DNA of 64,000 bases from Tessaracoccus flavescens. GTDB lineage: Bacteria; Actinomycetota; Actinomycetes; Propionibacteriales; Propionibacteriaceae. The translations under genes and the position numbers were made by a program. The notes beneath the pieces were generated by a model. The model saw only the letters and a program-made list of their open reading frames with translations, had not been told where the DNA came from and searched no databases. The first letter of the stretch is position 1; every line of letters begins with the position of its first letter. The stretch is from contig NZ_CP019607.1 of assembly GCF_001998865.1 (NCBI RefSeq), forward strand, positions 372,001-436,000, written 5' to 3'. This document shows positions 19,314 through 30,461 of the stretch, one piece after another.

Positions 19314-20176
19314 TCCTTCCCCAGATCCCGGTGCAGCACCGTCGTCGGGAACCCCTTCTCCCGCAGTCGGCCGGCGAGCTCCTCCGACATCGACGTGGAA
19401 CGGTGCTTTCCTCCGGTGCAGCCGATCGCGAGCGTCACCTGGCGCTTGCCCTCGGCGAGGTAGCCAGGCGCGACCGTCGCGAGCAGGTTGACCATGTGGT
19501 CCTGGAACTGCTGGGCCGCGTCGTGCTTGAGCACGTACTGCGCGACGTCGCGGCTGAGGCCGGACTTGGGGCGCAGCTCCGGGATCCAGAAGGGGTTGGG
19601 CAGGAAGCGCACGTCGAAGACCATGTCGGCGTCGACCGGGACGCCGTTCTTGAACCCGAACGAGATGATCGAGATCTTCAGCCTGTCGGTCGCCTCCCCG
19701 CCGAAGTGGTTGTCGATGCGCTGGGTGAGCTGCCGCGCCGACAGCCTGGAGGTGTCGACGACGATGTCCGCATCAGCGCGCAGGTCGGCGAGCAGCCGCC
19801 GTTCACGCTCGATGCCCTCGATCAGGCGGTCGCCACCCTGCAACGGCAGTGGCCGCCTGTTCGACTCCTGTCGCTGCACGATCACGTCGTCGGTCGCCTC
19901 GAGGAAGACGCTTGTGACCGTCGCGCCCTTCTTCGTGACCTCGGCCAGCGCGGTCGGGACCTGGTCGAACTGCTCGCGTGAACGTACGTCGACCACCACT
20001 GCGAGCCGGGTGACCCCGTCCCGGAGCATGGTCTCGGCGAGCGACGGGATCATCAGCGGAGGCAGGTTGTCCACGACATACCAGCCGAGATCCTCCATCG
20101 CATGGGCCGCGGTCCGCCTTCCAGCGCCGGAGAGTCCGGTGATCAGCGCGATCTCGAGCGGGGACGAAGAGGTCAT
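19310..20176 (-). CDS. rapZ: RapZ-family nucleotide-binding protein
   Basis: It is a P-loop protein; in E. coli RapZ is the RNase E adapter for GlmZ, but the actinobacterial role is not settled. The protein has 288 residues. The Walker A is GLSGAGRRTAA, with Arg where a Lys is standard, as in several actinobacterial members. The C-terminal domain has VRFLPNPFW and the signature CTGGKHRSTSMSEEL. Upstream is a degraded zone in place of the usual uvrC neighbour. Confidence 0.93.
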   Translation of the reverse strand: MTSSSPLEIALITGLSGAGRRTAAHAMEDLGWYVVDNLPPLMIPSLAETMLRDGVTRLAVVVDVRSREQFDQVPTALAEVTKKGATVTSVFLEATDDVIVQRQESNRRPLPLQGGDRLIEGIERERRLLADLRADADIVVDTSRLSARQLTQRIDNHFGGEATDRLKISIISFGFKNGVPVDADMVFDVRFLPNPFWIPELRPKSGLSRDVAQYVLKHDAAQQFQDHMVNLLATVAPGYLAEGKRQVTLAIGCTGGKHRSTSMSEELAGRLREKGFPTTVLHRDLGKE

Positions 20177-20274
20177 GGCGCCACCCTACTGGCAGCGGCT
20201 CCAGCACCCCCACCACCCGGCGTGGATCTGACCCGGAGTGACAGCTTCCCGGCAAGCAGTGAGAAGGTGGGAAA

Positions 20275-20500
20275 ATGAATGACCAACAGATGAGTAACAC
20301 CGCCGTCCGGAGGAAGTCCGGTCACCCGGCAGGGCTGTGGAACCTGGCCGGCGTGGAGATGTGGGAGCGTTTCAGCTTCTACGGCATGCAGGCGATCCTC
20401 GCCGTACTTCCTGATCATCGGCGGCGCCTCCATCGTGGTCGGGATCGTCATGGTGGTGCTGAACCGCTGGATCGTGAAGATGATGCGCGGCCTGCGCTGA
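20275..20500 (+). pseudogene. POT-family peptide transporter reduced to its two ends
   Basis: ATG 20275, after GAAGGTGGG, opens a typical POT/DtpT N-terminus ([20 protein letters not shown], then FYGMQAIL). At about 20395-20402 the sequence jumps, out of frame, to [19 protein letters not shown] followed by [12 protein letters not shown] and TGA at 20498-20500, a plausible last helix and tail of the same transporter. Roughly 400 internal residues are missing. The gene is a deletion scar, since POT proteins have 12-14 helices. Confidence 0.75.
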
Positions 20501-20606
20501 TCCGTGGACTGGTTCTCCCGGCTGGTCGGCTTCGACGAGTCGATCGGGCCCGACGAGGTGCGTCGGAGGCTGCGCGTCGAGGACGGCGCGCTCGACTTCA
20601 GCTGAG

Positions 20607-20900
20607 TCAGACCCGTCCGGGACGGGCGTGGCCGAGACGGTCGGCCTCCCTTGCCGCCCGGGGCAGCTCCGCGTCGGTTCACGGACCCGGGCGATGTCCT
20701 CCTCGTCGAGCTCCTCGAGGTCGAGCAGCGCGTTGTGCGCGTCGGCCGTGACGCGGATCAGTTCGTCGAGCTTCGTCTGGATGGCGGCGGTGTCGCGGTT
20801 CTGGGTTGACTGGATGAGAAACACCATCAGGAAGGTGATGATGGTGGTGGAGGTGTTGATCACCAGCTGCCGCGCCTCCAACGACGGACCTGGTGTCCAC
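20607..20900 (-). pseudogene. Low-affinity iron permease family protein, C-terminal remnant
   Basis: The minus strand reads [20 protein letters not shown] followed by [19 protein letters not shown] and [12 protein letters not shown], the hallmark of the small Fet4-like low-affinity iron permease family. The N-terminal helix is missing, and after DIARVRE the frame shifts to [19 protein letters not shown] with a TGA at 20609-20607. There is no start with a ribosome-binding site. Both defects indicate a decayed gene. Confidence 0.7.
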
Positions 20901-20934
20901 GACCCACGAAGCGACCGCGCCGCCGGTGGGCCCG

Positions 20935-21549
20935 TCAGTCGGGGAGGCCGCGCGCGTGCAGGGCCTCACCGGTGCGTTGCGCGTAGGCAACGGCGTTGAC
21001 GACGGCCGGGATGAGCAGCCGCACCGGGTTGCGGTCCCTCCCGCGCGCACGCGCGGCGTCGCGGGCGTCCTGCAGCGCGCCTGCGAGGTAGGGGATGGAG
21101 CGGAGCATGAGCGCGATCGCCACGGTGACCGTGTCCGGGTTGAGGCGAAGCAGCCTGAGCGGTCGCAGCCCGGTCGACAGCGCGTCCATCAGGTCAGGGG
21201 TCGACGTCGTGAGGGTGAGCAGGCGCGAGGCGAGCACCGCGGCGAGGACGTTTCCCGGCGAGATGAAGGCGTCCACGAAGTGGGTGGAGAACAGCTGGTA
21301 GGAGGCGAGCAGGGCGAGGATCACCCACAGGTACCACCCGACGGCGAGGCTGCGGCGCAGCCCGATCCCCGAGGTGACAAGCGAGAGGATCGCGACGCCG
21401 ATCGCCGCAGCCGTCGCCCACCACCGCCAGACGAGAAACGGCGGAACGGCGATGGCGAGCATCAACGCGTACTTCCAGCCGACGGGCAGCCGGAACAGCC
21501 AGCCGTCACCGGGTCGGAAGATGCCGAGCAGCGAGGTGTGGGCGTTCAC
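20935..21549 (-). CDS. bioN: Biotin ECF transporter transmembrane subunit (EcfT/BioN)
   Basis: It is the energy-coupling membrane subunit that links the ATPase to the substrate-binding BioY. The protein has 204 residues and five or six hydrophobic segments. It carries coupling-helix motifs of the family: [17 protein letters not shown] and [15 protein letters not shown] (the Ala-Arg-Gly signature). The ATG overlaps the stop of the ATPase gene (ATGA). It is the last gene of bioY-bioM-bioN. Confidence 0.9.
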   Translation of the reverse strand: MNAHTSLLGIFRPGDGWLFRLPVGWKYALMLAIAVPPFLVWRWWATAAAIGVAILSLVTSGIGLRRSLAVGWYLWVILALLASYQLFSTHFVDAFISPGNVLAAVLASRLLTLTTSTPDLMDALSTGLRPLRLLRLNPDTVTVAIALMLRSIPYLAGALQDARDAARARGRDRNPVRLLIPAVVNAVAYAQRTGEALHARGLPD

Positions 21550-22247
21550 GACGACACCATGGCGTCCTCGTACGCCGCGACCGCGTCGGTCGGGTCGCCG
21601 TCGGCCAGCACCTTCCCGTACTCGATGACGATCACCCGGTCGGCCTCGCGGGCGAGGTCGAGATCGTGGGTGGAGAAGATCACCTGCTGGGTGAGTCCGG
21701 CGAGGATCCGGCGCAGCATCAACCTGTTGCGCAGGTCGAGCAGGGTGGTCGGCTCGTCCGCGACGACCACGCGGGGCCCGACCGCAAGCACGCTGGTCAG
21801 CGCCACCAGTTGTCGCTCTCCCCCGCTGAGGTCGTAGACGCTCTGGTTGGCGACGTGACCGATGCCTCTGCTGTCCAGCAGTTCCTGCGCGCGCCGGGTG
21901 CGCTCCTTCCGGTCGCGCACCGTCGCGCGGAGGCTGAGCTCGACGTCCTCGACCGGCGTCGACATGAGCAGTTGCGACAGCGGATCGGTGAACACGAACC
22001 CGACGAGCGAACGGACCCGCTTCGCGTCCTTGACCGTGTCGAGCCCGTCCACCAGGACGCTGCCGGAGGTCGGGGCGCGCAGCCCGTTGAGCAGCCGCAG
22101 CAGGGTCGACTTGCCCGACCCGTTCGCGCCGATCACGGCGATCCTCGACTCGGTGAGCTCAAGCGAGATCCGCTCGAGCAGCACGCGGTCGGGGGCGTCC
22201 GCCGTCGGTGCGGGGACGCTGACCGTGACGTCGCGCAGGCTGATCAC
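21546..22247 (-). CDS. bioM: Biotin ECF transporter ATP-binding subunit
   Basis: This ABC ATPase has 233 residues from GTG 22247, which overlaps the bioY stop (GTGA). The longer open frame to 22661 is the wrong strand for bioY and is not used. Walker A is GANGSGKST (40-48), the signature LSGGERQLVAL (140-150), Walker B VVVADEPTTLLD, and the switch His is in FSTHDLDLA. It powers biotin uptake with BioN and BioY. Confidence 0.92.
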   Translation of the reverse strand: MISLRDVTVSVPAPTADAPDRVLLERISLELTESRIAVIGANGSGKSTLLRLLNGLRAPTSGSVLVDGLDTVKDAKRVRSLVGFVFTDPLSQLLMSTPVEDVELSLRATVRDRKERTRRAQELLDSRGIGHVANQSVYDLSGGERQLVALTSVLAVGPRVVVADEPTTLLDLRNRLMLRRILAGLTQQVIFSTHDLDLAREADRVIVIEYGKVLADGDPTDAVAAYEDAMVSS

Positions 22248-22825
22248 CGACCGAGCAGCCTCGGGAAGGCCTTGTGCACCGCGACCGCCACAAGCACCGC
22301 GACCAGGTTCTTCAGCAGGTCGCCCGGCCAGAAGGTCAGGTCGAGCGCGAAGGCCTCTCGCCAGCCCATGCCGCCTCCGAAGACGAGGCCGGCCGCGCCG
22401 AGCGGCCACACGACCACGAGCCGGACCACGACGGTTGCGAGGAAGAGCCAGAGGGCGGCGAGTCGCTCGCGCCTGCGCACGATGATCCGGGCGGCGAGCC
22501 CCATCAGGAAGGCGGAGACGAGGAAGGAGGCGACGTAGCCTCCGGTCGGGCCGAGGAGCACGGAGATGCCTGCCCGCCCGCCTGCGAACACCGGGAGTCC
22601 TGCGACGCCGACGCCGACGTAGAGCGCGACGGCGGCGAGGCCCCGCCATGGGCCGAGGCACAGTGCCGCAAGGGCGACGCCGAAGGTCTGCAGGGTGATC
22701 GGCACGGGTCCGACCGCGAAGGCAGGGGCGAGCGACAGGGCGGCGATCAGGGCCGCGAAGACTGCGACGTAGGCGAGATCGGCCGGGGCGACGGCGCGCT
22801 GGGCGGTGGCGGACTGAGCGGTCAT
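22244..22825 (-). CDS. bioY: Biotin-binding S component BioY
   Basis: It is the integral membrane substrate-capture protein of the biotin ECF transporter. The protein has 193 residues from ATG 22825 and six hydrophobic segments. The family signature runs VGPVPITLQTFGVALAALCL, then PVFAGGRAGISVLLGPTGGY. First gene of the coupled bioY-bioM-bioN operon. A BioQ-like operator lies 43 bases upstream, so biotin-dependent repression is likely. Confidence 0.95.
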   Translation of the reverse strand: MTAQSATAQRAVAPADLAYVAVFAALIAALSLAPAFAVGPVPITLQTFGVALAALCLGPWRGLAAVALYVGVGVAGLPVFAGGRAGISVLLGPTGGYVASFLVSAFLMGLAARIIVRRRERLAALWLFLATVVVRLVVVWPLGAAGLVFGGGMGWREAFALDLTFWPGDLLKNLVAVLVAVAVHKAFPRLLGR

Positions 22826-22867
22826 GAGCACTCCCTCTTCGGTGGTGTCACCATCTAAGCACCTCGT

Positions 22868-22882
22868 TTGAACACTGTTCAA
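22868..22882. promoter_or_regulatory. BioQ-like operator upstream of bioY
   Basis: TTGAACACTGTTCAA is a perfect dyad about a central base and contains TGAAC-N3-GTTCA, the form reported for BioQ, the TetR-type biotin repressor of actinobacteria. It lies in the 89-base gap between uvrC and bioY. No bioQ gene is in the window. Confidence 0.7.
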
Positions 22883-22914
22883 CTCGGGCGTGACAGCGCG
22901 CGTGCGGCGACCCA

Positions 22915-24834
22915 TCAGATCTCCGTTACCTCGCCGGTGGTGAGGTTGATCGCCTCTCCCCCGGTGTCGGCCACCGCCGCCTTGACCGCGGCCGCGAGGG
23001 TCGGGCCGAAGCCGGGCACCTGGGCGATCTCCTCGACGCTGGCCTGGCGGAGCTTCCGCATGGAGCCGAAGTACTTCAGCAGCGCCTTGCGCCGAAGCTC
23101 ACCCAGTCCCGGGACGCCGTCGAGCACCGACTCGACAACATGCTTCGCCCTGCGCGAGCGGTGGTGGGTGATCGCGAACCGGTGCGCCTCGTCGCGGAGG
23201 CGCTGCAACAGATACAGCCCCTCGGAGGCGCGGGGAAGGATCACCGGGAAGTCCTCCTCCGGGAGCCAGACCTCCTCGAGGCGCTTGGCGAGGCCACACA
23301 GGGCGATCTCGTTGTCGAGGCCGAACTCGCGCAGCACCTCGGCGGCGGCGTTGACCTGCGGCTGGCCTCCGTCGACGACGATCAGCCCTGGCGCGTAGGA
23401 GAACTTCGCCGCCTCACCGGTCGTGGCGTCGACCAGCACGTCGGCGGCGCGCTCGTCGACGAGGCGGCGCAGCCTTCGCGTGAGCACCTCCCGGATGGCA
23501 GCGACGTCGTCGCTGCCCTCGAAGCCCTTGATGATGAAGCGGCGGTACTGGTTCTTGCGGGCCATGCCGTCCTCGAAGACGACCATCGAGCCGACGACCT
23601 CGGTGCCCATGGTGTGCGAGATGTCGTAGCACTCGATCCGCAGCGGGGGCTCGTCCAACTGGAGCGCGTCTGCGACCTCCTCCAGCGCCTGGTTGCGCGT
23701 GGTGAGGTCGGTGGCGCGGCGCAGCTTCGCCTGGTCGAGGGCGAGCTCCGCGTTGCGCACGACGGTGTCGAGCAGGGCCCGCTTCTCGCCGCGGAGGGGG
23801 ACCCTGATGTTGACGTTGGAGCCGCGGCGGACGGTGAGGTGCGCCGCGATCGCGTCCTCGGCCTCCACAGAGGAGAAGATGTGCGGCGGGATCTCCAGAT
23901 CGTCGGTGTAGAGCTGTTCGAGGAATGCCTCGAGCAGTTCGGTGAGGGGTCGGTCGTCCGCCCTGTCCGCGATCCAGCCACGCTCCCCCAGGATGCGCCC
24001 GTCGACGATGTGGAACACCTGGACGGCGACCTGCTGCCCGTCGTCGGCGAGTCCGACGATGTCGGCGCGGAGCCCGTCGCTCAGCACGACGGAGTTCTTC
24101 TCCTGCACCCGCTTCAGCGCCGCGAGGGAGTCGCGCAGGACGGCCGCCCGCTCGAAGTTGAGATCGGCAGAGGCCTGGTACATCTCGCGCTCGATCCGGC
24201 CGATGATCCCGCCGGTGTTGCCTGCCATGAAGGAGGCGAAGTCCTCGGCGATGTCGCGGTGTTCCTCCGGGGTGACCCGCCCGACGCACGGCGCGGAGCA
24301 CTTGCCGATGTCGCCGAGCAGGCAGGCGCGCCCAGAGGACCTTGCGCGGTTGAACACGCCCTGCGTGCAGGAGCGCATCGGGAAGACGCGCAGCAGCAGG
24401 TCGACCGTCTCGCGGATGGCCCACGCCTGGCCGAACGGCCCGAAGTAGCGGGTGCCGCGCTTCTTGGCCCCGCGACCGACGAAGACGCGCGGGAACTCCT
24501 CGCTCATCGTGATGGCGAGCCACGGGTAGGACTTGTCGTCGCGGTACTTGACGTTGAAGCGCGGGTCGAACTGCTGGATCCAGGTGTACTCGAGCTGGAG
24601 CGCCTCCACCTCGCTCGCGACGACGGTCCATTCGACCTTGTTCGCGGTGCGCACCATCGTCTGGGTGCGGAAGTGCAGCGCGGCCGGGTCGGCGAAGTAG
24701 GAGTTGAGCCGCTGCCGCAGGTTCTTGGCCTTCCCGACGTAGATCACGTTGCCGAACGAGTCGAAGAACCGGTAGACCCCTGGATCGGTTGGAATGCTCC
24801 CCGGGCGGGGACGGTAGCTTGCGGGATCGGCCAT
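22915..24834 (-). CDS. uvrC: Excinuclease ABC subunit C
   Basis: It makes both incisions beside the lesion in nucleotide excision repair. The protein has 639 residues from ATG 24834 ([20 protein letters not shown]). Domains in order: N-terminal GIY-YIG nuclease ([20 protein letters not shown]), a Cys cluster ([13 protein letters not shown]), the UVR motif (about residue 210, the UvrB contact), the RNase H-like C-terminal nuclease ([28 protein letters not shown]) and a tandem helix-hairpin-helix tail ([25 protein letters not shown]). Usually it adjoins rapZ. Confidence 0.97.
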   Translation of the reverse strand: MADPASYRPRPGSIPTDPGVYRFFDSFGNVIYVGKAKNLRQRLNSYFADPAALHFRTQTMVRTANKVEWTVVASEVEALQLEYTWIQQFDPRFNVKYRDDKSYPWLAITMSEEFPRVFVGRGAKKRGTRYFGPFGQAWAIRETVDLLLRVFPMRSCTQGVFNRARSSGRACLLGDIGKCSAPCVGRVTPEEHRDIAEDFASFMAGNTGGIIGRIEREMYQASADLNFERAAVLRDSLAALKRVQEKNSVVLSDGLRADIVGLADDGQQVAVQVFHIVDGRILGERGWIADRADDRPLTELLEAFLEQLYTDDLEIPPHIFSSVEAEDAIAAHLTVRRGSNVNIRVPLRGEKRALLDTVVRNAELALDQAKLRRATDLTTRNQALEEVADALQLDEPPLRIECYDISHTMGTEVVGSMVVFEDGMARKNQYRRFIIKGFEGSDDVAAIREVLTRRLRRLVDERAADVLVDATTGEAAKFSYAPGLIVVDGGQPQVNAAAEVLREFGLDNEIALCGLAKRLEEVWLPEEDFPVILPRASEGLYLLQRLRDEAHRFAITHHRSRRAKHVVESVLDGVPGLGELRRKALLKYFGSMRKLRQASVEEIAQVPGFGPTLAAAVKAAVADTGGEAINLTTGEVTEI

Positions 24835-24951
24835 GGCACCGATCTTAGGTCGGGCCGCCGACGGTGGCACACCCGCTGAGACACACCGCCAAAAGGCGAC
24901 GATCCGTCCATCTGTGGACCCGAGACCGGGGCGCGGCTATACGGTTGGTCC

Positions 24952-25563
24952 ATGATCGACGACCGACGCCACAGCATGACCCAGGAGTCGGCACCGACCG
25001 CGGCCGACAGAGCCAGGTACCACGGGGACCTGGCGCTGTTCCGCCGCCGCAAGCGGCTCGCGCTCGCCGTCGGCGTGGTCAGCACCGTGCTCGCCATCCT
25101 CCTGATCGCCTTCGGCGTCGCCCTGGCGCTCGGCGCCCAGAACACGATCTCGGGCAAGTTCCTCGTCCAGCAGCACGTGCCAGGACCCGACGGCTCGATC
25201 AGCCTCCCGGAGAACGGGACCTACGCGATCCACAGCGCCGAACGCGACCTGCCCGAGTGCACCGTCACCGACCTCGACGGCGTCCGGCTCACCACGACCA
25301 GGAGCACCGCTCCCGAGGCGCCCGACGTGCCGCTCGCGATGTTCGAGGCGGCAAAGGGCGGCTACACGGTCCACTGCGAGGGCGGCAACGACGGGGTGTC
25401 TGTCTACTCCACCGACAACCTGGACACCGTGTTCAACGGGTGGCGGAGCCTGCTGCTGCAGGCCGTGCCATTCGTCGTGGCCGGTCTCGCGCTGCTCGCG
25501 GTCGCGCGCCTCGTCCCTGCCCGGATCGCGCCCGAGCGGCTGCGCCCCGTCATCCCAGACTGA
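24952..25563 (+). CDS. Two-helix membrane protein of unknown function
   Basis: The protein has 203 residues from ATG 24952; an internal ATG at 24976 (MTQESAP) is a possible start. It has a basic stretch FRRRKRL, a first helix (about 37-60), an extracytoplasmic domain of roughly 100 residues with two Cys (PECTV and VHCEGG, potential disulfide) and a second helix (about 170-188). It lies between divergent uvrC and convergent uvrA. No family is recognised. Confidence 0.7.
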   Translation: MIDDRRHSMTQESAPTAADRARYHGDLALFRRRKRLALAVGVVSTVLAILLIAFGVALALGAQNTISGKFLVQQHVPGPDGSISLPENGTYAIHSAERDLPECTVTDLDGVRLTTTRSTAPEAPDVPLAMFEAAKGGYTVHCEGGNDGVSVYSTDNLDTVFNGWRSLLLQAVPFVVAGLALLAVARLVPARIAPERLRPVIPD

Positions 25564-25565
25564 GC

Positions 25566-28406
<2,841 letters not shown>

Positions 28407-28441
28407 GCCCGCAATGGTACGTCTTTGATAACTTGGGGCAC

Positions 28442-29140
28442 ATGCCGACCAATCGCGCCATGTTCGCCGAGGTGGTGAACGCGGTCCGCGATCACACAGC
28501 ACTCATGTTGGGGACGACCATCTCCTACTCCGAGGAAGACTGGGCCGCCCCGACCGGACTCAGCGGATGGACGCGCAGCCACGTCGCGGCGCACCTCGCC
28601 GACGGCGCCGACGCGATGTTCCGGGTGATCAAGGGCCTCGAAGACGGGGCGCCCATCCGGATGTACGACTCGGCGAAGGCGAAGCACCGTGCCATCGAGC
28701 TCGGCGCGCTGACCAGCCCGCTCGATCTGCAGATCCGGCTCGACACCAGCGCGAGCGCCCTGCAACGCGAGTTCGCTGCGCTCGAGGGAGACACCCGGCC
28801 TGTCACTCTCCGCGCCGGGTACCGGATCCCGGCGAATCAGATCCCCCTCGCGCGGCTCGGCGAGGTCGTGCTGCACCACATGGACCTCGGCTCCCACTTC
28901 ACGACGGCCGACCTGACGCCGGACATCGCCGTCGAACTGCTCGCGTTCAACGTCGAGAGGATCGGCCGCCGCGACGACTACCCGCCCCTGCTGCTCGTCG
29001 CGGACGAGGGCTTCGAGGGTTCGGTCGGCCGCGCAGGCTCCCCCACCCGGATGCACGGCCCGGCCGGTGACCTGGTGGCCTGGCTCGTGCGCGGCACCGA
29101 GTCGGGACGCATCTACCGCTCCGGGGACGCGGGCGCCTGA
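28442..29140 (+). CDS. Maleylpyruvate isomerase-family mycothiol-dependent enzyme
   Basis: The protein has 232 residues from ATG 28442. The N-terminal part is a DinB-like four-helix bundle ([20 protein letters not shown], then [20 protein letters not shown] with the metal-site His). A later metal-site His is in [12 protein letters not shown]. The C-terminal domain ends [20 protein letters not shown]. The family uses mycothiol, the actinobacterial low-molecular thiol, for isomerase or transferase reactions. The specific substrate cannot be told from sequence. Divergent from uvrA. Confidence 0.85.
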   Translation: MPTNRAMFAEVVNAVRDHTALMLGTTISYSEEDWAAPTGLSGWTRSHVAAHLADGADAMFRVIKGLEDGAPIRMYDSAKAKHRAIELGALTSPLDLQIRLDTSASALQREFAALEGDTRPVTLRAGYRIPANQIPLARLGEVVLHHMDLGSHFTTADLTPDIAVELLAFNVERIGRRDDYPPLLLVADEGFEGSVGRAGSPTRMHGPAGDLVAWLVRGTESGRIYRSGDAGA

Positions 29141-29187
29141 CCGAGCGTGCGCGCGGATCGAGCGACGGCAGGCCCGAGCCGGGCCCG

Positions 29188-29478
29188 GTGGCCCTCGGCG
29201 TGCTGATCGTGGCTGTCGTCCTGCTTGCCACCGGGATCGTGCTCTCCCTCAGGACACCACTCGCGCTCAGGCTCACCGAGGGCGACTGCATCGCGCTCAG
29301 CTCGGGCGAAAGGAGAGCTCGATGCGACCTGCCCGAGTACAAGCTCGCCGAATGCGCAGCGGCCGATTTCCGGATCACCAAGGTCGCGGACGAGTCGGCG
29401 ATCTCGTGCGATCCAGGCTCGGGTCCCTGCGAGTTCCCGAGGACCGGACGAAGCTACTGCGTGGCAGAAGCCGGATGA
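29188..29478 (+). CDS. Small membrane-anchored protein, paralogue of the next gene's C-terminal domain
   Basis: The protein has 96 residues from GTG 29188; no good ribosome-binding site is seen and the start is uncertain. One N-terminal helix (VLIVAVVLLATGIVLSL) is followed by a Cys-rich outer domain: GDCIALS, RARCDLPEYKLAECAAADFR, ITKVADESAISCD, RSYCVAEAG. The last 50 residues match the end of the next gene product ([20 protein letters not shown] ... [10 protein letters not shown]), so the two are tandem duplicates with different length. Confidence 0.6.
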   Translation: MALGVLIVAVVLLATGIVLSLRTPLALRLTEGDCIALSSGERRARCDLPEYKLAECAAADFRITKVADESAISCDPGSGPCEFPRTGRSYCVAEAG

Positions 29479-29554
29479 CGCGGTCGAACCGGCCCCGGGT
29501 GAGGCCATGTGCTGCTAACCTGCCCCGAGCACCTCGCGACCCAGAAAGACAGAG

Positions 29555-30358
29555 ATGACGCAGCCCCCTGACAACCAGTTCCCCGGCCAGCAGTCGGGCC
29601 CCGGCTTCGAGCCTGGCCCCGATGCGCAGTCCGGAGCCCAGCACACCCCCAATCCTGAGGGCCCCGGGCAGCAGCCGGCGGGTGCCCCGTCCCAGCACTC
29701 GCAGGGACAGCCCCAGCAGCCGCAGGGCGGATACACGCAGCAGCCGCAGGGACAGCCCCAGCAGCCGCAGGGTGGCCCCGGCGACCCCTACGCCCAGCCG
29801 GCCGGTTACGGCCAGCCGCAGGGCTTCCAGCCGATGGCCGAGGAGCCGAAGAAGGGCGGGGTCCGCAAGATCCTCAGCACCATCCTCACCGTCGCGATCC
29901 TGGCGGCCGGCGCCTACTTCATGTGGCAGCGCTTCGCCTCCGACGCCGCCCTGAAGGCGGGCAACTGCCTGGAGATCAGCGAGGGCACCGAGGACCTCAC
30001 GCACAAGGCGGTGGACTGCGACTCGACCGACAAGTACACCTACTACGTGACCGAGGTCATCGACGGTGACGCCGAGTGCGCCGAGGACGCCCTTGCCTAC
30101 CTGTCCGTGTCCTCCGGCCGCTTCGGCACCAACGAGAAGACCGAGTCGACGACGTGCCTCGTCCCCAACTTCGTGCCCGACACCTGCTACACCGAGGTGG
30201 ACGGTTCCCTGTACGAGTACCGGATCGAGGACTGCGGCACCGCCGAGTTCAAGGTGACGAAGGTGGAGGAAGCCGCCACCATCTCCTGTGATGCGCCTGC
30301 CGAGCCGGTCCAGCTCGCTGCCTCGAACCGCAGCTACTGCCTCGCCTGGAACGAGTGA
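29555..30358 (+). CDS. Proline/glutamine-rich membrane protein with Cys-rich extracytoplasmic domain
   Basis: The protein has 267 residues. Residues 1-95 are a low-complexity head with two copies of [10 protein letters not shown] separated by YTQQP. A single helix (about 105-122) is followed by an outer domain with eight Cys in conserved spacing ([57 protein letters not shown]), suggesting disulfides. The domain resembles LppU/SCO3897-type actinobacterial proteins. The function is not known. A terminator follows. Confidence 0.75.
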
Positions 30359-30378
30359 GCGGGTCCCGAATCTGACGC

Positions 30379-30405
30379 GCGGGCGGTCCTTCCGGGGCCG
30401 CCCGC
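30379..30405 (+). terminator. Terminator after the Cys-rich membrane protein gene
   Basis: GCGGGCGG and CCGCCCGC pair around an 11-base loop, followed by TTTGT, 20 bases past the stop codon. Confidence 0.65.
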
Positions 30406-30461
30406 TTTGTCCCTCGGCGAACGGACCTGGTTCTGTCAGGGGCCCGCACTAGTCTGGATCC

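Noticed and set aside
20504..20605. Short frame [19 protein letters not shown]... after the POT scar
   Set aside because: 33 codons from GTG with no ribosome-binding site or recognisable family; may be part of the decayed zone.
22256..22661. Upstream extension of the bioM frame to 22661
   Set aside because: It runs antiparallel in content to bioY coding in another frame and is arginine-rich; the GTGA overlap at 22247 is the better start.
29700..29785. Direct DNA repeat in the proline/glutamine-rich head, considered as a CRISPR-like or regulatory repeat
   Set aside because: It encodes a duplicated low-complexity peptide within one gene; there are only two copies and no spacers.
30418..30440. 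GAAC...GTTC pair upstream of uvrB as an SOS box
   Set aside because: The spacer is seven bases, not the four needed for actinobacterial LexA sites.
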